NCBI GenBank assembly: GCA_021108075.1
Contig: JAIORP010000118.1
Location: 1 to 46,329, forward strand
DNA: 46,329 nt
Direction of reading: 5' to 3'
DNA from: Candidatus Omnitrophota bacterium
GTDB taxonomy: Bacteria > Omnitrophota > Gorgyraeia > Zapsychrales > Zapsychraceae
The notes below the pieces were generated by a model, which made no database searches, was not told the origin of the DNA, and saw nothing but the letters and a program-made list of their open reading frames with translations. Made by a program: the position numbers and the translations under genes. Shown in pieces: positions 1 through 9,900 of this stretch; position 1 is the stretch's first letter; each line of letters begins with the position of its first letter.

Positions 1-54
1 AACCAATTCTGCTTTTCAGAATTAAGATAGAACAATTTATTAATGGATTTGGTA
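1..54 (-). repeat. MITE-like palindromic repeat, copy 1 (80-bp type, cut by window start)
   Basis: AACCAATTCTGCTTTTCAGAATTAAGATAGAACAATTTATTAATGGATTTGGTA, followed by TAA; matches the last 54 nt of the 80-bp copies at 11950 and 33052. Confidence 0.9.
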
Positions 55-226
55 TAAACTTATACATTACAATCCTGTCTGCGCGTGTTCCATGCCTTTA
101 AAGCGTTGTTGTTTGAATTTTATTATTCCATCGGATAATATGTGTTGCGGCAGAGATTTGTGAAGCATCAGACGAGACAAGTTTAAATGTGATTTTTCAT
201 CAAAGCAGGAGGAATATTAGTTAATT

Positions 227-1495
227 ATGTCAAGTATAAGACCGTTTCGAGCAGTTTATTATAATCAGGATAAAGTCGAGGATTTATCCAACGTTGTCTG
301 TCCTCCCTATGATATCATTTCCGAAGAGGAACAAAATGTTTTGACCAATTTAAGTCCGTATAATTTCATACACGTTCTTTTAGGGAAAGACCAGGAGGGT
401 GATGATAAAAAGAACAACAAATATCGTCGCGCTAAAAAAATTTATAATGAGTGGTTAGATGAAAAAATTTTGATTCAGGATGCGAAACCTTCCATATATT
501 TTTATCGTCAGGAATACACGATTCAAGGGCAAAGACATAGCCGTAAGGGGTTTATCGCCCTGATGGAATTACAGGATGAAGAGGATTCCCGTATCCGGCC
601 GCACGAGAACACACATTCAAAGGCGATAGAAGACCGGCTTAAACTTTGGACAGAACTTAATTCCAATTTGAGTTGCATATTCGTCTGTTATGCCGACCGG
701 CAAAAGAGAATCGATAAAATTTTTATTAAGAACGTTATTGTCAATGCCCCGATCGTAGATATCGAAGATAATGATGGGGTCCGGCATATTGTCTGGAGAT
801 TGGATGACGCAAACTTAATTCGCGAAATCAGCGGATCGCTCTTGGACCAGCATCTCTTTATCGCGGATGGCCATCACCGGTATAAAGTGGCGATGGAATT
901 TCGGCATTCAAAATTATCCGGACAAACAGGCCTTGATGGGACCGAGCCGCAGAATTTTTTAATGACATATTTTACAAACATCGACTCAAAAGATTTGAAA
1001 ATATTTCCGATGCACCGTATAGTGAAGAATATGCCCAAGGATATTCGTTTTCTTGACGAATTCTTCCGTATCGACAAAGTTAAGACAAAAGAAGATCTGG
1101 TTATTCTTCTCGCGCGAGCGGGGCGCAATGAACATGCTTTTGGCCTGTATACACGGGATGGGATAAGGTTATTGCGTTTAAAAAACAAGCTTTTAATCGA
1201 TCAATATGTTAAAGAAGGTTCAAAAGATTATAAAAGTTTAGACGCGACGATTTTAAAGTATTTTGTTTTTGACCGCGTTGGTATAAAATCCGACGATATT
1301 ATATATACAAAGGATTTACATGAGGCGACCGGATTAGTGGAAAATGGCTCGGTCTCAGCGAGTTTTATCATGAACGCTGTTAAGATTTCTCAATTGAAAG
1401 CGATTGCACTGAATGACGAAAAGATGCCGCCTAAGACGACATATTTTTATCCCAAAGTATTGTCGGGGTTGACGGTTTATAACATGGATGTCTGA
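227..1495 (+). CDS. DUF1015 family protein
   Basis: ORF with IRPFRAVYYN..NVVCPPYDIIS and FIADGHHRYKVAMEF motifs typical of DUF1015. Confidence 0.9.
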   Translation: MSSIRPFRAVYYNQDKVEDLSNVVCPPYDIISEEEQNVLTNLSPYNFIHVLLGKDQEGDDKKNNKYRRAKKIYNEWLDEKILIQDAKPSIYFYRQEYTIQGQRHSRKGFIALMELQDEEDSRIRPHENTHSKAIEDRLKLWTELNSNLSCIFVCYADRQKRIDKIFIKNVIVNAPIVDIEDNDGVRHIVWRLDDANLIREISGSLLDQHLFIADGHHRYKVAMEFRHSKLSGQTGLDGTEPQNFLMTYFTNIDSKDLKIFPMHRIVKNMPKDIRFLDEFFRIDKVKTKEDLVILLARAGRNEHAFGLYTRDGIRLLRLKNKLLIDQYVKEGSKDYKSLDATILKYFVFDRVGIKSDDIIYTKDLHEATGLVENGSVSASFIMNAVKISQLKAIALNDEKMPPKTTYFYPKVLSGLTVYNMDV

Positions 1496-1521
1496 AATTA
1501 ATTTTAACGTATAGGAATGTT

Positions 1522-2364
1522 ATGGCTTTATTCGGTCGTAAGAAATATTCTTTAGTCTCTATAAAGAAAAAAGAGATTCCCGTCGGATTATGGGTGAAAT
1601 GTCCGGATTGCTCTTCACCGACTTATAAAAAAGATTTAGCAAGTAATCATTTTGTCTGTCCAAAATGCGACTATCATCATGCCATTACCGCTGATCAGCG
1701 GGTGAACCAATTGTTGGATGACGATAGTTTTGTTGAGATGGACCATGAAATGTGTGCGGCTGACCCCCTGGAATTTAAGGGACCAAAGACATATCAGGAG
1801 AAGTTAAAAGCGGACCGTAAAAAAACGGGGTTGATCGATGCCGTGTTAACAGGGCATGGGTCCATGAATGGTAAGAAAATCGTGATAGCGATTACTGATT
1901 CCCGTTTTATTATGGGGTCGATGGGTTCGGTCGTGGGGGAAAAAATAACCCGGGCGATAGAATATGCAACAAGAGAAAAGATTCCGGTTGTCATCATCTC
2001 CGGTTCGGGGGGAGGGGCACGGATGTATGAAGGAGTTTTTTCTTTGATGCAAATGGCCAAGACATGTGCGGCTTTAGCTCGCCATGGAGAACAGGGCTTA
2101 TTGCACATTTCTCTTCTTACGAACCCTACCATGGCGGGAATTATGGCTTCATTCGCGGGCGTCGGGGATGTCATCATGGCAGAACCAAAGGCGTTGATCG
2201 GTTTTACCGGCCCGCGTGTTATTGAGCAGACCATACGCCAGACATTGCCGGATGGCTTTCAGCGTTCAGAATTTTTATTGGCCCATGGTTTGATCGATAT
2301 GATTGTTGCGCGTCATGATCTTAAGGAGAGGATTGGCCGAATTATTGATTTTACTCATTCATAA
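1522..2364 (+). CDS. accD: acetyl-CoA carboxylase carboxyltransferase subunit beta
   Basis: N-terminal CxxC zinc finger (CPDCSS...CPKCDYHH) and the GSMGSVVGEKITRAIEYA / SGGGARMYEGVFSLMQMAKT / TNPTMAGIMASFA motifs of AccD. Confidence 0.96.
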   Translation: MALFGRKKYSLVSIKKKEIPVGLWVKCPDCSSPTYKKDLASNHFVCPKCDYHHAITADQRVNQLLDDDSFVEMDHEMCAADPLEFKGPKTYQEKLKADRKKTGLIDAVLTGHGSMNGKKIVIAITDSRFIMGSMGSVVGEKITRAIEYATREKIPVVIISGSGGGARMYEGVFSLMQMAKTCAALARHGEQGLLHISLLTNPTMAGIMASFAGVGDVIMAEPKALIGFTGPRVIEQTIRQTLPDGFQRSEFLLAHGLIDMIVARHDLKERIGRIIDFTHS

Positions 2365-2466
2365 TACCAAATTTATTAATAAATTGCTCTATCTTAATTT
2401 TGATGTTCTCGCTAAATCGTCGAGAAAAGCAGAATTGGTTTTGGTCATTATTTGATGGAATTGGTA
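2365..2466 (+). repeat. MITE-like palindromic repeat, copy 2 (102 bp)
   Basis: TACCAAATTTATT...GGAATTGGTA; flanked by TAA (2362-2364) and TAA (2467-2469). Confidence 0.93.
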
Positions 2467-2546
2467 TAACTGCCATTCTTTCTGATCAGCGGTATGTTTT
2501 TTCTGGTGATCACTTAACCCGTAAACACATATAGCTTCATTCCTGA

Positions 2547-4493
2547 ATGAAAATTAACCAACAAAAAGACAAAGTTTTTTATCGTATTTTTACCCTTTTT
2601 TTTGTTTTTAATGTTTTTCTTTTTCTCTACATCTGCGCGCGGCCTTTAACCTGGTCGAATAAAGAAATTTTAAGTCATGGTTTTTATTGGTCCATGAACG
2701 GTCTTGATGACCTATCTGTCAGCGCAGGACTAAAGAAAACAGATTTTGTGAAAGTCTTTTGCTCGACGTTTGTTGACGGTATTTTTCGCCCTCGCCAAAT
2801 TTCCTACCTCGTCGAAATGCTTTCGTTTAAGTTCTGGCAACAATTCGGTCTGGTCCTTACACGGAACTACACGGTGTTGTTCCTGCATATCAGCAATGTC
2901 ATTCTGGTCGGTCTGATCATTAACGCCCTTGCCGGGGACCGCTTGCTGGCTGGATTGGGAGCGATCGGTTTCTTGAACGCGGGGGCCGCTCTGGCCACGT
3001 TGCAGTACCCATTTCGCAACGCAAAAGTTCTTGTGATGTTTTTTTTTCTTTTGGCCGTTAAGATTCTGTTGCATAAAAACGAAAGAGAACACGCGCTCCG
3101 TTGGGGAAAAATTTTTGCCCTCGGGCTTCTTATTATCCTTTTTATGTTTACCGATGAGACGGCCCTTTTTTTGTGGCCATTTTTTCTTGTCTGTTTTGTG
3201 TTCCGGTACGGGTTTAAGCCTTTAAAAGACAAAAAGATATTTTTGGGGACCGGATCGACGCTTGTTAGCGTTGCCGCTTTGTTTTTTCTTTTTTTCTATT
3301 TATCAAAAGCCGTTTCTTTGAATAGTCTTAAGTTATCACCCCAACAGCATTATCTGTCGCAGCTTAAATTTTACTGGATGGATCCTCATACCTATGGAGA
3401 TGTTTTCAATGGTTTTATTTTTTATTTCTTGAGGAGAAATTTTGGGTATTGGGACGCGTCTTTCTCCGGGGGCCTTGCTCTGGTCAGTTTTTTGATGCTC
3501 TTGACCATATTGTGGCATGGACGCAAAGCAAAAGCGGCTAAACTTTGCCTCGCGTTGGCTGTCATATTCCTGGTGAAAACTTTTTGCTTGCCGCATGACG
3601 CGGGTTTTCATAATACGTTCATGCCCAAGGACACGGTCTTCCCGTCATTGTTGTTTTTTAGTTATTATTACGTTTACTGTGAGGCCGTTTTGTTTGCCCT
3701 GATGTTTGGATGTCTGCTAAGCAAAGAACACTTGCGGAACAAATATTATTTTACCGCTCTTTGTCTGGCCGTCTCAATCATTTCTTTATCAAACGTTCTG
3801 CATGTGAAAGATGGCCCCAAAGATGCTCTGGCTTTTATGAATTACCGGTCACCTTATCGACAGCGGATGGTGAAAGATGTCCTTGCCGTCCGCGGGGTTC
3901 TGGGCCGGAATGATGCTCAAAAGGTTTTTTTATCTTTTCCTCAGCCTGCGCGGGATTTGGTCGATGGCCGTCTGCATCAAGATGAACTGAGCTTGTATGT
4001 CCGCATGCTGCCTATTAAATATTTAACACTCATCGATTCTGGAAGAATTGTTGTGCCCGTGATGAATACCCGCCCACGCGGATTTGGCGAGCATCAGGAG
4101 CTGAACGACATCGATTGTTTGTATGATGTTTTAGAACATGATTTTTATGACATGACGACTTTAAAAAAAATAGTTGACGATTCAGGGTGGCGGCCGATGA
4201 TCAATAATAATCCTTCAATTATGACGAGAACCAGGATGATCAACGCGCGGGATGTTGACCATATTGTTTTATTTTTGAAAGGGCGAGGTGAATTTTTGAT
4301 TCAGTCCCCGGGTTTTAAGCAGAGCGGGATTCAAACATACGGGCAGTCTTTTCAGATGTTTCGTTATGGGGATATTGATGGAGCTTTGCCGGGCAAACGA
4401 AACGCCGTCTCGGTGCATTTTATCCCAACCGAGGACGACCAGATTGTTTTAGTCGGTCCATTTATCGTTTATAAAGATCAGACAATGGAATGA
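2547..4493 (+). CDS. polytopic membrane protein, possible GT-C-type glycosyltransferase
   Basis: Long ORF with many hydrophobic segments and a soluble C-terminal region; family not identified with certainty. Confidence 0.6.
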   Translation: MKINQQKDKVFYRIFTLFFVFNVFLFLYICARPLTWSNKEILSHGFYWSMNGLDDLSVSAGLKKTDFVKVFCSTFVDGIFRPRQISYLVEMLSFKFWQQFGLVLTRNYTVLFLHISNVILVGLIINALAGDRLLAGLGAIGFLNAGAALATLQYPFRNAKVLVMFFFLLAVKILLHKNEREHALRWGKIFALGLLIILFMFTDETALFLWPFFLVCFVFRYGFKPLKDKKIFLGTGSTLVSVAALFFLFFYLSKAVSLNSLKLSPQQHYLSQLKFYWMDPHTYGDVFNGFIFYFLRRNFGYWDASFSGGLALVSFLMLLTILWHGRKAKAAKLCLALAVIFLVKTFCLPHDAGFHNTFMPKDTVFPSLLFFSYYYVYCEAVLFALMFGCLLSKEHLRNKYYFTALCLAVSIISLSNVLHVKDGPKDALAFMNYRSPYRQRMVKDVLAVRGVLGRNDAQKVFLSFPQPARDLVDGRLHQDELSLYVRMLPIKYLTLIDSGRIVVPVMNTRPRGFGEHQELNDIDCLYDVLEHDFYDMTTLKKIVDDSGWRPMINNNPSIMTRTRMINARDVDHIVLFLKGRGEFLIQSPGFKQSGIQTYGQSFQMFRYGDIDGALPGKRNAVSVHFIPTEDDQIVLVGPFIVYKDQTME

Positions 4494-4499
4494 GGCAGC

Positions 4500-6179
4500 A
4501 TGGCGAAATTAAAAGAGACCATCCTGAAACATCAATGTGCCCTGGCGATATTAGGGCTGCTTGTAATGGCCGCGCTCATCGTTTACAATTTTTTTATTGT
4601 GGGGAAATTTTCATCGTACCCCTGGTGGCATAGAAACATTAATGACGCGGATTCTTCGTATGTTGCCACGGCTATCGGCTTGCTGAATAACAGCCGCTAT
4701 ACTTATATCACCCATCCCGGAGCGACTTTATGCGCATGGTTGGGCATTGTTTACTATGGTATGGCCGCCGTTGACCCTGCGCACCGCATGATTTTTAATC
4801 CCCCGACAATGCCGGATACGACAGCGATTAATACCCTGCTAAATATGGGGGTGCAGACAGGACGGGTGGCCGTCCTTGTTTTTTCTTTGTTTTTTGTTGT
4901 CGTGTTGTATCTGCTCATTTACCGCTTGGTGCGAAAGCCTTTGATATCGTTTTTGACCTGTTTTTATATCGTCATATCTAAGGCGTTTTTACAGCACACG
5001 TACCAGATCAGGGATGAGCTGTTTAGCCTGTTGTTTGTTTTGCTGGCGGGAATCGTGTTTTTGAAAATGTTCGATAAGGATAAGGACCGGACGGTTTCTT
5101 TGAGCCGGATGATCCGTGCGGGCGTTCTGGTCGGATGTTGTTTGGGATTCGCTGTTTTGTCGAAAATCCAGATCGGCCCGTTTATTGTTTTTTTTATTAT
5201 TCTTGTCGGAACCTATTTATTTTTTCACGCGCAAGACCTGAGAAACAAAGAGATACCCGGGGTGTGTTTATGCGGGCTTGGTGTCCTCAATGTGTTGATC
5301 ATGCCGTGGTGGACGTTATGGAGACCGTCTTTCTTGACCACGGAATATCTTCAGCAACTGCATCCTTTATCGGACTATAAGCGCGTTTATGGACCGGCCA
5401 GTTTGCATTTTTGTTATCCTGTGCTAATTTTTTTGCTACTGTTTTTGATCGTGAACATAGCCCTGGCCGTGTGGCCGCGATTAAGGCAGGCCCGTTTGAT
5501 GCGCAAGGCGGTCCCGGTGTTTTTTTTCATCCAATCCATCATTGCCGGCTTTAGCCTGTCCGTGTATTTAATCCTGATCCCCTTGTCCCGCAGTTGGACG
5601 ATGTATATTGAAAACACACGGCATGTCATTTATGCCACCATTTCTAATGTGGTTTACGGCGGATTTTTGGTTAATAAAACCGTGGGCTTCAAAACGGTCC
5701 AGCAAATATTTTTTTTCCATGGTCAATACTCGCGATTATTATTTATCAATATCTTTTTTTTGATATTGCCGGTCCTCGTGATTGCGTTGATCCATGTCTT
5801 CAAAAGCAAAACGTCCAGGCTTAGGTATGTTTTCGTCATCGGTGTCCTGCTATTGGGGTTGGGAATGGATGTTTTGGGGACTTTCCGCTGGACCTTTAAC
5901 CTGATCGCCGATTATTATGCCATATATTCGATCTTGTGTTATGGCCTGGGGTTGGCCCTCTGGTTAGCTTTAAGCCTGACCTCTGACACGAGGGATAAAT
6001 GGCAGTCCTTTCTGGCATATTTTGTGATCGCCCTATTGGTTTTGCATGTTGGCGGACAACATCTTTTTCTTTTCAGCCTTCCACCGGTCTCCACCGAGTC
6101 AACCCAGGATCCGTGGGTCGAATACGAAACTTTATATGCTCATGGCCAGCCCTTTTGGGAAATCATTCAAAAGAAATAA
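4500..6179 (+). CDS. polytopic membrane protein, PMT/ArnT (GT39)-like
   Basis: NDADSSYVATAIGLLNNSRYTYITHPG start followed by many TM helices; resembles GT-C mannosyltransferases; 6 bp after the preceding gene. Confidence 0.6.
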   Translation: MAKLKETILKHQCALAILGLLVMAALIVYNFFIVGKFSSYPWWHRNINDADSSYVATAIGLLNNSRYTYITHPGATLCAWLGIVYYGMAAVDPAHRMIFNPPTMPDTTAINTLLNMGVQTGRVAVLVFSLFFVVVLYLLIYRLVRKPLISFLTCFYIVISKAFLQHTYQIRDELFSLLFVLLAGIVFLKMFDKDKDRTVSLSRMIRAGVLVGCCLGFAVLSKIQIGPFIVFFIILVGTYLFFHAQDLRNKEIPGVCLCGLGVLNVLIMPWWTLWRPSFLTTEYLQQLHPLSDYKRVYGPASLHFCYPVLIFLLLFLIVNIALAVWPRLRQARLMRKAVPVFFFIQSIIAGFSLSVYLILIPLSRSWTMYIENTRHVIYATISNVVYGGFLVNKTVGFKTVQQIFFFHGQYSRLLFINIFFLILPVLVIALIHVFKSKTSRLRYVFVIGVLLLGLGMDVLGTFRWTFNLIADYYAIYSILCYGLGLALWLALSLTSDTRDKWQSFLAYFVIALLVLHVGGQHLFLFSLPPVSTESTQDPWVEYETLYAHGQPFWEIIQKK

Positions 6180-6307
6180 TTTTTTTTATTATGTTTAGTT
6201 AATTTATTCTGATATAAAATGATTTAAATTTTGCTGATTTGACGAGGATCGTGTCGATAGATCAGAATGGTAGAATAGGTCAGTTTTAAGGCGCCTCAAC
6301 TATCAGT

Positions 6308-6580
6308 TTGGAAAAAGTTTTTGAATTTCATGATCTCATCCCTGAAGCCGTAAATAGCTTTACCAGCGTTATTCCTAAAAGACACGCATATTTTGAGACA
6401 CTTATTGGCCGTTTTGATTATCGGCACATTCGAGAGTCATTATTTTGGGGATATCAATCCGTAACCCTTCATGGCCAGACGGCGTTTATGGCTTTGCCTG
6501 AAAAGGCGCTTTTGGATTTTTTTTATCTTTTTCCGTATGAGCCGGATGGAAAAGACTTTTTTGATTTTTTTAAATTTTAA
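6308..6580 (+). pseudogene. AbiEi-family antitoxin/regulator fragment
   Basis: LEKVFEFHDLIPEAVNSFTSVIPKRHAYFETLIGRFDYRHIRESLFWGYQSVTLHGQTAFMALPEKALLDFFYLFP resembles the AbiEi core; in-frame stop just upstream, no wHTH N-terminus, no partner toxin. Confidence 0.6.
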
Positions 6581-6607
6581 CTCTTAGAGGGGTTTACCGG
6601 ATGTTTA

Positions 6608-6710
6608 TACCAAATCCATTTATTAAAGTCTTCAATTTGAATGGTGCGTTTCTCGTTGAAGCGTCGAGAAACGCGAAATTAACATCGGTCATTATTTAAT
6701 GGAATTGGTA
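6608..6710 (+). repeat. MITE-like palindromic repeat, copy 3 (103 bp, divergent centre)
   Basis: TACCAAATCCATTTATT...TTTAATGGAATTGGTA; TTA at 6605-6607 and 6711-6713. Confidence 0.9.
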
Positions 6711-6905
6711 TTACCACATTTACAGGGACAAAACATACACAACTTCTTTGTTTATAAGATGTTGTGTGGTATTTGGGAGCCCCCGTCTATTTTAATATGG
6801 ACACGTGTGGTTCATATCGTTAAATAAATAGTTGGCTTTATATTTATACATAGTATATATTTATAACGAAGACAAATAAACCTCCAAACATCAACACAAC
6901 TGAAT

Positions 6906-9900
6906 ATGTTTCTCAATACACGGACAAAAAAGATCGCTTTGTATAGAAGTATCGTCATGATTTATATTCCGATATGGATGATAACATTGCTTTTTCCCTT
7001 TGGTGTCGACGCTCAAACGAAAACAAACCAGGAACTTCTTACGGTCAATCTTCCTTCGCCGGGCGCGATGCTGCAGCCAACCGATGCCTTCACTCCGCTT
7101 TGTTTAAAAGGACTGAAAGTCTTTCCCCGCGAGCCATTTCGTTTTGATTTCTTCATTGACCGCGGTTCATCGAAAGAGGATGATACCGCTTTGCAAGAAC
7201 AATCGCGAACCTTAATTAAGTATTTCTTGGCGAGCCTTACGATCCCTGATGAAGACTTGTGGGTGAATTTATCCCCGTATGAAAAGGACCGCATTATTCC
7301 TGAGGCCTTTGGGTATACGGAAATGGGGCGGGATATGTTAGCGCAGGATTATGTGTTGAAACAACTCACGTCGTCTTTGATCTATCCGGAGAATGATTTA
7401 GGGCAAGATTTCTGGGAGCGCCTGTATACAGAGGCGTATCGCAAATACGGCCGTACCGATATCCCGGTCGATACGTTTCATAAGGTCTGGATTGTCCCGG
7501 ACACCGCGACGGTTCATGTCCAGGATGGTATCGCCTATGTGCTGGACAGCAAGTTGAAAGTTATGCTGGAAGAAGATTATTTCGCGATGAATGAATCAAT
7601 GAAAAACCGTAAAATGGATCATCTTGCCTCAGAATCTTCACGCGGGAATGAGACTTCCGGGGATAAGACATTCCAAACCGGCATGATCCGTGACATTGTC
7701 ATCCCGGCAATTGAATATGAAGTTAACACCGGTCATCATTTTGCGCCGTTGCGCCAGATGTACCACGCGATGATTCTTTCATCCTGGTTTAAACAGAACT
7801 TGAAGAAGCATATTTTAGAACATGTCTATGTCGGTCAAAAGAAAGTCCGTGGTGTTGATGTTAAAGACAGGGCGGTTAAAGAGAAGATATACGAGCAATA
7901 TATAGAGGCTTTTAAGAAAGGCGTTTTTGATTATGTTAAAGAGGAATACGATCCGAGAATGCAGAAGGTGATCCCTCGTAAGTATTTTTCCGGAGGGACA
8001 AGTTTTAACCGTCAAGCCATGGACCAGGCGATGTTATTACGTTCGGATGAACAGTCACTGATGCGCACGGCCCAGGCTATGGCCGACGACATCCGCGTCG
8101 CAACAGTGATTCAACCGACACTTGACCGGGCGATGTTGTCAAAAGGGATTGATTTTAATGATTTAACCGTTGAGGAACAGAATATTGTCTTATTGCAAGC
8201 CTCTGAGGTGCGCAAATTTTTTCACGATTATTTAAACGCCATTAACGCCATCGTCGGCCTTGAGTTGACCTTTATCCTTGATTTTCCGCACAACAAAGAA
8301 CCGCTCGCGGAATTGACCCGTCTTCTGGCGCGTATGAGCACGGACGTGCAGAATATTCGGACAAAGATTCATGATCTCAGCCCTTTGGATCAATGGGGGC
8401 TCTTTCGCCAATTTCAACGTGATCATCAGGCCATCCTGGCGACAATTGAGCCGATGCTGCCGTCTCAAGATGTGAGCGATGCCAGAGAGCTGGAATTTGT
8501 TGAGATGCTGCACTATGTCTACAGCGAAATGGGTCCCCTTCTTAAACAAGGGATTAGTTTTCAACTCGAGAAAACAGAAATAAACATTAACGAGTTTGTC
8601 AAAGTTTACGTTGAGTTTGATAAAGTTGAGGGGGTTGACTATGAGCTGGATGCCCGGGCCCGGAACGTGATTTTAGCGGACCAGCCAAAACTCAAACGTG
8701 TTTTTGATAATTTGGTCACCAACGCGCGACAATCTTTTTCCGGTCAGGGGAAAGTAAAAATTGAGACAAGCGATATTCAGGTCGACGGACAAGATTTCGT
8801 GCAGGTGCGTGTGTCTGACACGGGCGCAGGTATCGCCCCGGATGTCATTGATAAAATTTTTGCGCCTGAGTTCACGACTAAAGGAGAAGCAGGGGGAACG
8901 GGTTTAGGTTTAGCGACGGTGAAAGAGGTCGTTGAGGCGCATGGCGGGAAGATAGCGGTGCAAAGTCAGCAAGGGGATCCGGCGGATTTATCGACTTTTA
9001 AAACAACGTTTACCGTGCAAATGCCGACCACAGATGTCGGTCAAGACAGCCGTGTTCAGCAAAAACAAGCGCAGGTGGAAGCCCTCGAGGGTAAGTATCC
9101 CCGGCTGTTTAAGGTCTTGAACCGCGCCAACAGGTACGCGAAGTTTAACACCCAATCCCGATTGTACTTGCAGGGTCTGCCATCCGAACAGGTTCAAATG
9201 ATCGGTCAGGTTGATTTTGGGCGCGCGAGCGTGACAGCTCCGCGAGAGCTGTTTGAGGTTTTTCAGCCGTTGGCACGCGACGGACGCATCAGTCCGGATT
9301 TTCATATCTATAGCCTCGACCAGAATCAAGATCATGTGACCCACGCGCGAGATATTTTAAACCGTTTAACAGCCGAGAGCACAGAGGTTTCCCGGCGGGT
9401 TTCGACGCATCAGGGCGGCATAGCCGAATTGTTTGACGTCTTGCCATCTGAGCAAAAATTTGATCTACTTTTCGTTCAAGGGATCCGGCAGGATATGACC
9501 CTGAACGAGAGAATTATTAGCAGAAACAGGATGGGGGCAGCGTTACGGACAGGTGGACGGCTCATCTGGACGGATGTGAACATGACCGTTGTTTTTGAGA
9601 AAGATATGCAGGGGGACCTCGTCGCGCGCACGCTGGTTTTTGACGCGTCCTCCGATGAAGTAGGTGCTGATTTTAAGACCGTGCAGAACATTACCAATGA
9701 ATATATCAACAGTGACATGCGCGGTATGCACAAATCGCGTGTGTTGCCCGTGCTTAAGCTTTTGAGCCAGGCCATTCAAAGTACGACGGGGGAGGTTCAG
9801 GATTTGCAGCAGGCTTTTATCGTCGATCAAAAATCCGCCTTTATCGGGCATGTCAAACAAACATTATCGCTACATCTAGCGTCGGCGGTTGATTTTCAGG

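Noticed and set aside
874-1188. Antisense ORFs within clear genes (for example 874-1188, 1794-2234, 30152-30808, 33602-34066, 39967-40608)
   Set aside because: They lie opposite strongly supported CDSs, have low-complexity or shadow-like composition and match no recognisable family.
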